From Theobroma cacao (lineage: Eukaryota > Streptophyta > Magnoliopsida > Malvales > Malvaceae), in assembly GCF_000208745.1 (NCBI RefSeq), contig NC_030859.1, positions 8,940,663-9,004,662 of the forward strand: a stretch of DNA of 64,000 bases, given 5' to 3'. Positions 35,702 through 47,740 of this stretch are shown here, in pieces. The translations under genes were made by a program, and so were the position numbers. Within the stretch, counting starts at the first letter, position 1. The number at the start of each line of letters is the position of its first letter. The notes under the pieces are model-generated. The model had not been told where the DNA came from. It saw nothing but the letters and a program-made list of their open reading frames with translations, and made no database searches.

Positions 35702-38700
35702 TGTAACGACCCTCTCCCCGATCATTACCGATGTCTGAGACTTGTAGGAGAACCTGCTAAGTCCGAACCAGCCTTAATTGAAACTCTTGTTATTACCTTA
35801 TATTCATTCCACTAACTTAAGTAATCCTTTTGAACCGTACAACTCTTTGTAATGTAATTTGAACAAACGTCATTATAAATTGTTCAACCTTTATTCCACA
35901 TAATTGTAAAACTACATCCAAATGTATAATCTCTAACTGTACAATCACATTGAGACTAGTGTCTATTTACAGAAAATAAATACATTACAAATGACTTGAC
36001 CTCTAACAGCGGAGCAACTCGGAATAAAGTGCTATGAGATGCCTTTACCTATCCACAGTGGACCATAAGTGTCGATGATTGCATGCTAGGCCGATCACTA
36101 TCTGTAAAAGGGAGATAAGGGGTTGAGTCTCACAGACTCAATGATCATTGACTCCATGAGCAGGGCATAGATGGGAAACAAGCCAAGGATAGATAATTTG
36201 AATATTAAAAACATATGAATATGTATAAACAACTTAAAATCAAATGGGGTATTTGTGCCTTACTTTTAAACCCAAAAGTTGTGATGCAAAATAACCACTG
36301 CAAGTAGTATATTAAAACCAGTGTAAGTAAAAGATTTCTACCGTCACAATCATTTAACATCTTACTCAAATCAAATCAATATAATCATGCAAGCTTCCAT
36401 GAAATCAAACATTGTCAAGCTTATTCACAAGCTCATAAACCATCTCATCCTCGAGGTAGTAAACATAAAATCATCATATAAATAAAGGAGCTGTGGAAAA
36501 ACTTGTATTTATCACCATGCGAAAGAATTCATGTTTGAAAACCCAAAGAGATATCACTCTCAAATAGGTAATCGTAAATATTCAACTCGTGGACCCGTTT
36601 CCATGTAATAACAATCCGAGAGCCCCATGACACCAGATTCCCATAGTCATGGCTGTCTCGATGATGTTGGCCGACATTGGAGAAATCATGTGGTCGCGAC
36701 CACGTATATCAACTTGTGGCCTAGCCACATATATCAACCTTGGCCTTGCCATGTATATATATCACAGATAGTGGCTCCAACCACTTCTAGCAGCCCGTCA
36801 GTGACTCAAAGGTTCTCTAGCTAGAGCTCACTTGTGCACAAGAGTCACACTAACCCAAAGTGACATTCGGCCTACTCTCGAATCTCCCGGTTTGATAAAA
36901 CCATTCAAAAGCAAATTGGGTTTTCAAAAGCTTATTTTGAATTTATTTGAAAAACACCAATCATAATGACATGATAAAAACCCCTTTTTGTAAGACTTTA
37001 TAATGAAAAACTTTTGCATGAGGTTTAAATATCAAATCAGCATGGTGAGCATGTAATTTATTCATGAATGCACATCACACAAACCATAAGGCACATTTTG
37101 ACATAAACCGTGTTAGAGAGCTTGTTTCTCGATTTTTTTAAAACCCTTTACATATATAACTTATATATATATATATATGCAAAACAATTTCAAAAGGCAT
37201 GGCATCCACAATTGCCTAGCATTTTTACCAGTTCATGCTTTCCACAATAACAATGTATAAATCTTTCACAAATAAGTATTTAAAACCACCTATCGTTTTC
37301 TAGCAACTCATGCTTTCCTAAAATGCATTTAAAGAGAACTAGCAATGTTTTCAATACATAAATCATTATATAGTTATGGACATTTTGAAACAAGCACCAC
37401 TTACTCACCTTACAATAACAGGACACTACGTCGCTATTGATTTGGGTGCGTATCTAGCTAATCCTACTTGTTGGTCACCCGTTATCTCTTTCGGTACACC
37501 ACCACGACAAACCTTCCTCTCTCACCCACTTCTTAGCAATAATTCAAACCCAATACACTTAATTGTACTCATATACGGGCAGCACATCAATCAATAAATC
37601 CTTAACCTAATTTCATAGTTTTCATCAATATTATTCACAATCATTTAACATACAATCCACATACTTTCAACCAACCAAAGTTAACAAAACACAATGTAGT
37701 CACATTGCATACTTACCTTTCGGTTTTAGCTTGAATTCCACATATAGTTCATAATTTCCTCACATCCTTGGTCACCATTGCTGCCACAAGCATAAACAAC
37801 CAATGCACATCTTATTATTCCTTTCTACTTATGATCTCAAGGTTAAAAACACTTACCCATTACTTGTCTTGCTCAAAATCACCATACTTCTAAGATCAAC
37901 CCACATGCATGCATCTATTTCTTTCAAATCTTGGAGGACCTTTGCTACCTTAAATAATTTAACAAAAAGGTTCAACCGATTGAGTTAAATAAAATGACCA
38001 AATTCATAATTTTTTACCTCTCAAATGAAACTCCTAGCTCCATAACTCTATTGTGGAGCCTTAACTTTCTAAAGATCACTCTACACAAGCCCGGGTTGAA
38101 AGGGAAACAAACATGCAGCAAGCTTCTCCAAACTGAGCTTACTATTTGCTACACAATCAAAATAACGATATTCAACCGTTTATTCTCAACTACAATAACT
38201 TAAAACTAAAGCTCTTACCTCCACCATGAATTCCCTAACTCCAAATCAATGATAAAGTGCTCAAATCTCTTGGGAGGAAGCTTTAAATGTACGGGGTTTT
38301 AAAGAAAAGGATGATAGATCCATAGTTCTTCAAAAATGATGGAATGCCCAATGTTGGCCGGTTGCTTGTTTTTATTCCTTCCTTCTTGCAATTTTTCAAC
38401 TCCCATTTGATGTTATGAAGTTTAAATTCTTTGCGAAGGATTTTGGGAAGCTTGGGTTTTCACTTGGAGAGGGAAAAGAATTAGAAAAGGTCTTGCAAAA
38501 AGTGTTTCCCCTCTTTAAATTTAATACCAATGAAGTTAAGATAAGCATGCACCTTTTGCATGCAAAGTGGCAGCCAATAAGGGCTACTGTTAATCCCTAA
38601 AAGAACATGTAAAAATGCAACCTTTTTCAGTACATTGGTGGCCAATGAGGGTTGCCATTAGTTCCTAGGTGGTTTAGATAAAATATTAACCTTTGGATAC

Positions 38701-39641
38701 AAATTCTCTTCTTTAGTCTTTGTTATTAACGCCACCTTCTGTTGCTGGCTTAAGTATGCATTAATTTTCATTCTTTTTATTTATTTCATTAGTTTAAGCA
38801 TGGTCCCACTTAATCTTTAGTTTACTATTATAATTATTTTTATTTACTTTTTTATATTTTTATATATTTTTTTAAATCAATTTAGTGTAATGATTACACC
38901 TTTTTCTTTGAATACCATGAGTTATCCTTGCCAACCCATGGTTTTTCCTTGACATTTCATTTCCACTTGCATTTAACTTTGTAACCTACTTGAATTTCAT
39001 CTTGCTTTCCTTAACACAAATATATACATCAGATATTCTCTTAACTTTTCATTATTTACAATTCCACCCCTCAACTTCTTATTCTTTTTAATTAGGTCCT
39101 CCCATCATTCCTTTATTTCAATTCCCTTCTATTTTTCTTCTTTTACACTTATACAAATAAGATATAAAATTTGCACTTCACCAAGGTATCACCATAATAT
39201 TTAAATATATATTTACCTGCTCTAATTTTATTTAATAAAGACACGCGGGCCCCACTAACATCGTTTTTCTTCAAAATTCTTCCTTACTTCCACTCCCCCA
39301 CTTAGACAAATTGTACAAATCACACATTCTTCGTGTAACATAACCAATTTGACATTTATATTATTTTAATATTATTTTATCTAAAAATTATTATTTTATT
39401 CTAAAATTTTCCTCTAGCCTTCTAAGGCTCCAAGACATCTTACTTAGCCCCTGTTTAGCTCTATAGCACCTTTTTAACTCAACAACATCGACCTCAATAA
39501 GATATTATTATTTTATCGCATATAAAATATTTTATTCTAAAATATTCCTTTCACCCTTCAACACTCTTAAACACTTTAATTAACTTCAATTGATATCCAA
39601 TAAACTCTATTAGCCACCGTATCAAAGTACGAGGTGTTATA
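35702..39641 (-). mobile_element. Long solo LTR 'Y2' (3940 bp) inside Y1
   Basis: Plus-strand ends are TGTAACGACCC (35702) and GAGGTGTTATA (39641). The 5 bp GATAA flanks it at 35697-35701 and 39642-39646. In RNA sense it starts TATAACACCTCGTACTTTGA. A purine tract AAGTGGGGGAGTG (39303-39291) lies about 340 bases in. It is homologous to Y1 along its length. Non-coding; small frames at 36627, 37376, 37803, 37994 and 38415 show no family motif. Confidence 0.85.
36690..36790. repeat. Palindromic minirepeats in LTR Y2
   Basis: Imperfect units around GTGGCCTAGCCAC and CCTTGCCATG with ATATATCA, matching the array at 28572-28665. Confidence 0.55.
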
Positions 39642-39862
39642 GATAAAATATTAATATTTTAATAATATTTTATTAGTAAAATATTATTTTATTCTAAAAT
39701 TCTCTACTTGTCTCCTTGGGTCCCAAAGTGTCTCACTTTGTCCCGATTCACTTCCAAATCGCCTTTTAACTCACTAATTCATCCTTGATAAAATATTATT
39801 ATATTATTATTATTTTTTCGTGTGACAAAATATTTTATTCCAAAATATTATTTTCCACCCAA

Positions 39863-40850
39863 TATCCGAGCGTGGCATTGATGTTTGAAAAGGACTTTGT
39901 CTTGACGCCTACAATATTATCGATGCATGATAATGTGATAAATTTTGTGTTTAGCCAGAGGCAATAGTAATTCCAGTTGTCTATGTGCCAACACTGAATT
40001 TTGTGTTTAGCCAAAGGAAATAGTAATGCCAATTGTCCATGAATTTTATGCCAATGCCGTTAAACATGTGGATGGGTGAATGTTCGTTCGAGGATGTTAG
40101 GTATCTTTCGATAACCGCACTATTAATCAGTTTTATAACACACTTAATATTGAGAACGTTGAGTATGGCCAATTCTTAAATGATGATGTCAATTTGGATG
40201 AGGTTCTTGGATCACTTGGCATCTTGGGTACGAAATAGAAATTGCACAAGGGTGTTCCAATATCTTTAAAGTTAATGCCATGGATAGCAATTACAAAGTT
40301 TGGCACCATTTATTAGCAGCCAAAATGCTTCCAGTGAAACATTTGAATGATGTGACAAAGGATAGGGCTGTCCTCCTGTACGCAATTGTGACAAGGAAAT
40401 CCATTGGCATTGGGCAATTGATTTTCAACAATATTATCCTGACAGCTTGTTCACCACGTGATGGACTGTTGTACCCTTCATTGATCACTACCTTGTGTCA
40501 TCAAGCTGGAGTTGTTTACTCACCTAATAAGGAGTTGTTACATCCAAAAATTCCATTGGATGTTGGGATCATCCACAGGTTATGCATGTGAGAGCAAACT
40601 ATCATTAGAGGAAGTTCATCGACAGCCCCTCAGCCACAATTACGTAACCAAATCTTTCAATATCTCAACGAATGGAATGACTTGAGCTTCGCGTGGACCA
40701 TCAGGCAATGTATAGTCGAGCCATTGTAGAGATAATGAGGGCATATGCCGAGCACATTAGCATAGACATGGCTATTTTCCCCACGTTGCCAGTTGATCCC
40801 ACCCTAGATGACCATGATGATGATGAGGAAGAGGATGTTGTATGACATTG
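39863..40850 (+). pseudogene. Athila env-like/ORF1-type region, degenerate
   Basis: Past integrase, Athila elements carry an extra frame of unclear role (the 'putative plant transposon protein' domain). Here one sees EFYANAVKHVDG-like near 40045-40070, then VWHHLLAAKMLPVKHLNDVTKDRAVLLYAIVTRKSIGIGQLIFNNI and LLYPSLITTLCHQAGV (40280-40591), the conserved block of that domain. Frames shift and stop repeatedly. A 56 bp tandem duplication lies at 39941-40050. Acidic run DDHDDDEEEDVV near 40810. It fits as the continuation of the Athila pol at 23850-26760. Confidence 0.75.
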
Positions 40851-42177
40851 TCTTCAAGCATAGAGGAGTATTCTCTTTCTTTACTTTTAGTAACATTGGG
40901 GACAATGTTAACTTTAAGTTTGGTGGTAAATTTTTATGCTTTATTTTAGTATATTGCAGTTATGTATATATTTATTTTAAGTTTAAGCTAGTTAGTTAGC
41001 ATGTTAGGTTAAGAGCGTGTTGAAAATTAAAGTTTGAGTAAATGTAACAAGAAATTGATTTACCTATCCAATGATGAAACCTAGTTGTCATGTTATTCTT
41101 GTCACTTTTAGTAAAACATGAATATTGTTGAAGTAGTATGTTGAATTCTAACGTGTGGCATTATTGTAGGATGAAAGTTCCACAATTGAACACTTTATCT
41201 CTTATATTGAGTCATTGTGTAGATTTAGAGAACGATTATGTGAAGACAAATTTTTAAACTATGTTTGGAGTTTTAGAATTTGTTTGATCCTTTCTTGAGA
41301 TGAAATCCTAGGCTACACTTAGTTAGAGAAATGACTTAGGCCATCTTTGGATTGATTGAGCTTTTTGAGCTAACCCAAGTACATTTGATCCCTAGTATTC
41401 CCCTTTAAGCCAAAAATTTTTCCCTTTTTCTTTGTCAACCATAAATAAGTTAGCCTAGCTTTTAAATAATTTTCCAATTCGACAACCCTCACTCCTAAAC
41501 ATGTACATTATTTTAAGAAATATATGTTGAATTATTTGATGAAAAGATGGAAAAGATGAAGTGGAGAAAAATTCAAAATTCAATGTAAAGCATTTATCCC
41601 ATTATCATTGAAAGAAATAAGTTTGGGGGTGTTAACTTCCTCATAACAAAAAGAATAAATGCTTAATGAGTGAAAAGTGAAGGGAAAGAAAAGGTGTATT
41701 TGGTGAAGAGAAGTAAGGCTATATAGGTCTTACAATAACGATATGCTTAGGGTGATTTGAGCTTTATTATATCCTATATCCTATATCCTACCTTGACCCT
41801 AGTCATATATTACAACCTAAATAAAGTCTTAAAGATCCATAGTTAAGTGTTAGCCTACATTAGTGGAGAGATAGGTGAAACAAACTTATGAACTTCTAAG
41901 ATAGTTTGAAGTTTGTTTGAGCATAAACTTATCCGAAGTGAATGATATTCATCGTAAGAGATTTATCAAACACGAAAAATTCATACAAAAAATGAGCTTG
42001 CATTGCAATGAAATGCAAACTTACACAATATTTATGTTTTCTTTGAGTTGGGAAAACAAGAAACGTTATGAAGAAATTAAAGGTGATCAATGAATTGGTG
42101 CAATATCCTAGTTTGATATTTTCAACTATGTGATCTCATTTTTATTTTGTATTTTGCTCAAGGGCTAGCAAAATATT
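40851..42177 (+). other. Athila 3' non-coding region
   Basis: Long untranslated stretch between the env-like frame and the polypurine tract. Includes ATATCCTATATCCTATATCCTA (three 9 bp units, 41768 region) and GTTTGGGGGTG near 41630. No gene on either strand. Confidence 0.55.
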
Positions 42178-42190
42178 AAGTTTGGGGTTG
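42178..42190 (+). other. Polypurine tract of the Athila element
   Basis: AAGTTTGGGGTTG lies directly before the LTR start TGATAACTC at 42191, the standard layout for plus-strand priming in Athila/Tat elements. Confidence 0.8.
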
Positions 42191-43890
42191 TGATAACTCT
42201 ATTATATAGAGTTATTATGACACATTTTGGATGTTAAAATAGCTAAGTCATTGTGTTTTAACTCAATTATAGATAGCTTTTATGTTTTTAGTTAATTAGT
42301 TTAAAGCATGTTAACTTATTTCAATTCAAGTAATTATAGTTCATTTTTATGTTGAACGCCTTAATTTAAGCCAATACTGATTCAGTCCTTGTCTTTGTAG
42401 GTTTTCAAATGCATAAAGCGAAATGGTGGTGAACTATGCAATGGAGACTAAGTGCAGATTTTCACTGAACATGTTGCAATAATTCTAGCATAACTCAAGC
42501 TACAGAGTTTCAATTGATGTGATTCTTAGACCATTGAAATGATAAGAGGCAGACCTACAACGTTCATGTCCACCATTTTTCCCATATCAGCCTCAAAGTA
42601 GGAGAAAGTCATGTTGCAAGATGAGGTACTGCAATAGTTTCTGCACCAAGGCAACACAAGAAAGTAGCGTCGCAGCCACATAGGATTCAAGGCCGTAGTG
42701 CCTAAAAGAGCAACATTGCAGCCACACAAATTCCCGAGCACTCAACGCTGCGACGGCCATGGAGGAGGGCCATAGAACTAGTTGGAAGTTAGTGAAAAAA
42801 AAAGAAGTGTAGAGCGTTGTAACACTCAAGGACGAAGGCTATGGCACTCTAACATGTTTTACTGAAACACAGCCATTCAGGATTTTATTTTTTTGGGCTT
42901 TTTGGTGGCTATAAATATGTGATTTTCATCTAGCTGAAAAGGGAGGTCTCAAAAGGAAACAAACTGCAGTTTAGAAAGAAAGAAAGAAAAAGGTTCTACA
43001 AAAGAGGAAACGAGAAGAAAACGAAGACGATTAAAGATCGAGAATCGAGGTTAGCCTTGTTCTTTATTCTAGTTTTTCATTTCTCTCTTATTCTTTTAAT
43101 TTAGAAATTATTTATTCTCTTGAAATTGTGATGTTTGTTAAAGAAATGACAATGAACTAAATTCTTTTTTTTAGGATTATGCTTTATTTCAATATGTAGT
43201 TTGAATATATAATTTTTTTTTTTTGCTTAGTATTAATGGGTATTGTATGGTTTATTCAAATCTATGTATAATGCTTTTCATTGCTTAATCACCAGTTGAA
43301 ATGATTAGGGTCTCTAAATGCAACTTGATGAAGGGAATTTAGATTAGACCATTGATTTGAATAGCTCATGTTCGATTCACTTAGAGGTTAGGTGATAGAT
43401 TCATACTAAGGATAGACATATACCAAAATATAATAGGTGGCCAAATTAGAACATAAACTTAATGATCTTTTCTTAACTAATTTGCATAGACATGTGGAAT
43501 TAATTTTGAAGAGTATGTGTGCAAGAATCTCGACAAAGAGTTGTAAATAAAATTAGATTCTAGGTTAGTCATTCAATCTATTAATCTAAGTTTAAAGGAA
43601 GATATTAAATTTGAACGAAATATTGAGAGACACCATGATCCTAGGTTTTTAAAGTAATAGTTTCTTTAGTAAACTTACATTTATATCTTTAGTTTAGTTT
43701 CAATAGTAAATTTTACATTAATTAAGTATTCAAAATCAAGTTGCTTGGATAGGATAAATTTTGTTTAAAATTTAATACCTAGTAAAAGTTTAAGGGCAAA
43801 TCTCTATGGGATATGACACTTGACTTACCTCTATATTACTTAAGCGATACTTATACTTGCGTGCGCAAAATAAATAATAGAGGGTAAGCC
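42191..43890 (+). mobile_element. Athila 3' LTR
   Basis: Starts TGATAACTC with an immediate inverted repeat (AACTCTAT-TA-TATAGAGTT). Homologous to 31008-35007 and to the reverse of 8192-13293. The expected CAACA end is not visible; similarity fades near CTTGCGTGCGC (43855), so the end is truncated or diverged. It contains the alternating GCGACG/CCATGG word block at 42620-42830. Frames on the minus strand at 42526-42829 are shadows. Confidence 0.75.
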
Positions 43891-44870
43891 GCTAGGATTG
43901 GCATATCAAGTATGCTCCCTACATGTGTTTTGAAGCTTATGAGTCCATAAATGATTGTAATTAGCAATCTTAAATATAAGTATGAAAGATTGATGAACAT
44001 TGTAGTAAATTAATTAGATGTTTTTTTATGTACTTGTATGTATATATGATTGTGACTATGATCATTGAGGTTAGTTACTGGAACTTAAGAGATATGTTTA
44101 AAGTTTTGGACGTGCATGAAATGGCTTGAATATGGTATGCTAAATTAACATGCTGCAAATAGATAAATCAAGTTATGCATTGGTATAATTATATATTCAT
44201 ATGAAAATTTAGGACCTAACTAAGGCTTGATATGTGAATAGCTAAAAAGAAAATTACACGCACACGTTTATGGATCGAGGTACAATCCATAATATCATAT
44301 TGACAAGTATGTAGTATCCAAAGGGAAACATATAGAAATGAATGGAGATGTTAGTCAATAACAGTTATTTAAATGCCTTGAGGAGGATTTGAGGCCTAAC
44401 TAAAGGCTAATTTATAAATAGCTAAAAAAAAAGTGCATGCACACGTTTATGGACCAAGGTACAATCCATAATATCATCCTAACAAATATGTAATACAAAA
44501 AGGGAACATATAAAAATGAATTGAGATGTTAGTAAATAACAATTATTTAAATGCCTTAAAGAGATTGTGTTGAGTTTATATGCAGCAACTATCTATATAT
44601 GTATATGATTAATTATGTTTTGAGATATATTTTATACTTATTATTGTGTGCTAAGGGGCATGGTAGTTAAGCTCCATGTCATATGGTTGTTTTAATGCTA
44701 TACGATACCCAAATAGTGAAGTATAAGCATAAGGGATGTGAAAACAATTAATGCCAATATGGCAACTTAGTTATTATAGAATCTAAAATCCAGAATTTCT
44801 GGTATCCGAAGGCATTGTAGGCCTCTCCCCCCTAATTTTCCAGTTATTAGGCAAATTCTATATTGGTTTG
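43891..44870. other. Non-coding DNA with a tandem duplication
   Basis: No gene recognised. AT-rich, with a two-copy repeat of about 181 bp at 44211-44573. Confidence 0.45.
44211..44573. repeat. Two-copy tandem duplication, about 181 bp per unit
   Basis: Unit 1 begins AGGACCTAACTAAGGCT (44211) and unit 2 GAGGCCTAACTAAAGGCT (44390). Both contain CACACGTTTATGGA, then AGGTACAATCCATAATATCAT and AATTATTTAAATGCCTT. They differ at roughly one base in seven to eight, so the duplication is not recent. Confidence 0.85.
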
Positions 44871-44883
44871 AAAGAGCCGTTAA

Positions 44884-44985
44884 TAGTGGCAAAATCTCAC
44901 ACTTATGCATTTGCTTATGGTAAAATCGCAATCTTGATAGATAGTGGACCCATGTTTTATTTTCTTATAATCTTTGATATACCGT
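44884..44985 (+). pseudogene. Possible retropepsin fragment
   Basis: One frame reads AYGKIAILIDSGPMFYFL before a stop. ILIDSG resembles the active-site strand of Ty3 proteases (ILIDSGATHNF). Only about 30 codons are kept and no second motif supports it, so this is tentative. Confidence 0.3.
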
Positions 44986-44989
44986 TGGC

Positions 44990-46618
44990 ATGATCATCTT
45001 AATGCATTAATCCAGACTCCTATGTTGGGATTATAATTGAGGTGACCTTCTAGGAAACTATATTCAAAAAGTGGAGTTCTTAGCATTAACATCACTTCTA
45101 GTGATTTCAAGAAGATTGGAGATTAATCTATACCTATTAGATTGATAAATTAGCTACTCATCACATCTTAATACTCAAAAGATTAAATCTTGAGTATTGG
45201 ATAACCAATTAGATGAAATCTGAGACTAAGAGACAAATTTGACATAAAAAGTAAAACGGTAATTTCACCTTTTATCATTAGAAGGCTATAAGGGTTCTCA
45301 ACATAAGGTTTGCAATTAGACAAAACAATTTTAAATTTTAAATATTGGATATTTCTTGTAATTGTAGACAATTCAAGAGTGCAGCCATGAATCTATGGTG
45401 AAATGATTCCATGGTAATAAACTAGAATTATTTAATGAGATTAAGTAATAGTTCTATGTATATTGGAGCTTGAAGTATCTACATCTAATGCGATTCCCCA
45501 CTTAGCTTCGTATAATTTAGCTCATTTAAGATGGAACGCTTGCTTAATTATTTATGTAAATTAATGTTCAAATTTGGTAACTCAGTGTTGTCTTGATTAT
45601 GGCAAGAGTTGTCTTAATTTAGACAAGATGCATATTATGTCTTAATTATAGACATAAGCATATGTGGGTTGATTGAGACAGGAGTTGTCTTAATCATATT
45701 ATTTTTAGTAAGTCAAAATTGTCTTAATATAGAAATATTTTTAAGACAGGAGTTATCTTAAGTACAAAATATTTATTAAGATAATTATTAACTTATAAAT
45801 AAAAATAATAATGAAGGATATTAAATTATAAATATAAGAATTAAATTTGTTAATTCTTTATTTATAATTAATTATAATTATGAGATAATTATATTATTCC
45901 ATATATGATTAGGATTTTTTATTTTATTATTAATTCCTTTTAATTAAAGATAAACAATAATAAAATAGAATATTCCTATTTTTACATGGACTAACAATTA
46001 TAATTAAATAAATAAATCATTTATTAATTATAATTATAAGTGGTAAATATTAATTTAATTTTAATTAATTAAAGTATTAGAAGTTTTAAGAGAGAAATAT
46101 CTCTCTAATTTTTTAACGGCGGTTGAAAATCACATTATAACTATGTGATTTTGACCAAAACCTTAGCAACCTTTTGGTGATAGCCAAACTCCTCCATCTC
46201 TTTCTCTCTAGTTTTTCTTCCTTCTCCCATTTACAATTTTCTACAAGCCTCACGAGAAGAAAAATTGCCATAAAACAAATTGAGAGAAAACTATCTAGTT
46301 ACCATCTTGAAAAAAGATTCCACACTTAGCCCACTCTAGATTCGCAATTGAAAGATTCTTGAAAAATAAGTGGTAAGTTGAATTGGTCAAGAAATCCAAT
46401 TATTGGTGAGGTGGGGAATATACAACCATTCACTAGGAGAGAAGAATCAAATATATTCCTAGAACGGAGTAGGTAACATCTCTTACTTTTCATTCTTGAT
46501 TATTGATGCTATTGTTTTGATTTGCATATTTTATGATTGTGAATTTTCGCTTGTGTAAATTAGATAAATTGCTTTCATAGCTAGAAAATTTTTGAAATCC
46601 ATAGGTTACACAATCACT
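44990..46618. mobile_element. Probable Copia-type LTR remnant
   Basis: Non-coding, with features of a Copia LTR: repeated AGACAGGAGTTGTCTTAAT words (45560-45780), a CT-rich leader (46190-46240, CATCTCTTTCTCTCTAG), and a long A/T-rich middle. AAAATCACAT-TATAACT-ATGTGATTTT (about 46129-46154) forms a 10 bp stem. The right end is cut by the LTR at 46619. Neither true end nor primer site is visible, so class is uncertain. Confidence 0.4.
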
Positions 46619-47740
46619 GTCACAACCCAATTTTTGGGCCATGACCGGCGCATGGGCCCAATGGGCATTGCCCACTAAGCCTAAGCAAGCCTCTTTATGT
46701 AATCCCGATCGTCATTTCAACAATTATTCCTAAAGTCACATTTTGTAATTCTCAACTATAAAAAATTCAGTGATATACTATGGCAATCAAATACTTACAT
46801 TTAGATCATCCAAAATAATATCACCCATTGCCAACTCATAGTGGCTTCATCAATCAAAATATACATATATTGTTTATACTATGAATCTTAGTGATTTACA
46901 TCACGCGTACGTATACATAGGCAAAAGACTCTTGACTACCAGCGAAGTGACTTTGGGTGAAGGTACAACTACTGAATGCCATGGTACCTACCACAAAGAC
47001 GAATATACGTGGACACCTCAATCTAGGTCCCAACTGCCTCCGACTCTGAAAACGTGAAGTTTAAAAGAGTGAGTACAAACCCAGTGAGTGAACATAGGAA
47101 GGGAACATGCAAATGATATGGAAAGTTGTAGAAAACACGATGCACTTATGTTAAAAACAATGCAATTTAGCTTAATTTCTTATACAGCCCCTTAATGCAA
47201 CCTTTGGTTATTCAATCCCTTAGAGTGAAGGATCTATGATCAACAACGAAGTTGAAAAAAGTGAAAACTACAGCAAATATCCAAGTAAGACAAGTAAGAC
47301 AGAGAGTTTCTCGCTGTAGTGAAAATCAGGGCTATTAAGTTAAAAGGATTCTTGTTACAACGAAAATCCATTTTTGCTGCAATGAAAATCAATTCGGAAG
47401 CAATTAACAATTTCAACATTCAACATTCATTGCAATCACATAATAATTTCTCTAACATTTCATGTATGTGCACTCCCACACAGCACATAGCTCGAATTAT
47501 CATCCACCGGTCATCAGCTCATGTGCACTCCCACACCGCACATAGCTGGAATCATCATCCACCGGTCATCAACTCATGTGCACTCCTACACCGTACATAG
47601 CTGGAATCATCATCCACCGGTCATCAGCTCATGTGCACTCCCACACCTCACATAGCTGGAATCATCATCCACTAGTCATCAGCTCATGTGCACTCTCACA
47701 CCGCACATAGCTAGAATCACTTGTCATCACCGGCATGTGC
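46619..47740 (-). mobile_element. Chromovirus LTR fragment, inverted
   Basis: Begins TGTCACAACCCAATTTTTGGGCC, the reverse of an LTR end. It is the inverted counterpart of 49020-50090: both carry the GATTTACATCACGCGTA block, GGTACCATGGCATTC and the CCCAAAGTCAC block. It ends after a 55 bp minisatellite, near 47740; the remaining part of the LTR is missing. Open frames here are from the repeat. Confidence 0.8.
47466..47733. repeat. 55 bp minisatellite, four full units plus a partial
   Basis: Units begin ATGTGCACTCCCACAC at 47466, 47521, 47576, 47631 and 47686. Period is exactly 55; the last unit is cut short. Units differ at one to five places. Confidence 0.92.

Larger units (their letters stand above)
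27560..39862 (-). mobile_element. Long LTR 'Y1', interrupted twice
   Basis: Three pieces: 27560-31007, 35013-35701 and 39647-39862. Plus-strand end TATAATGACTCG matches TGTAACGACCC of the copy at 35702. Removing the Athila solo LTR (31008-35007) and the copy Y2 (35702-39641) gives a non-coding LTR of about 4.3 kb. Homology to Y2 is continuous, for example AATGATTCCATGTAATAACAATC-like, CGATGATGTTGGCCGACAT and CGGCCTACTC. The other end (about 125 bases by comparison with 8430-11754) is missing where it meets Athila env-like DNA at 39862, and no target duplication is visible. Confidence 0.7.

Noticed and set aside
47466..47733. CRISPR-like array (regular 55 bp period)
   Set aside because: There are no separate spacers: the whole 55 bp unit is repeated, it lies in an LTR, and the DNA is from a plant.
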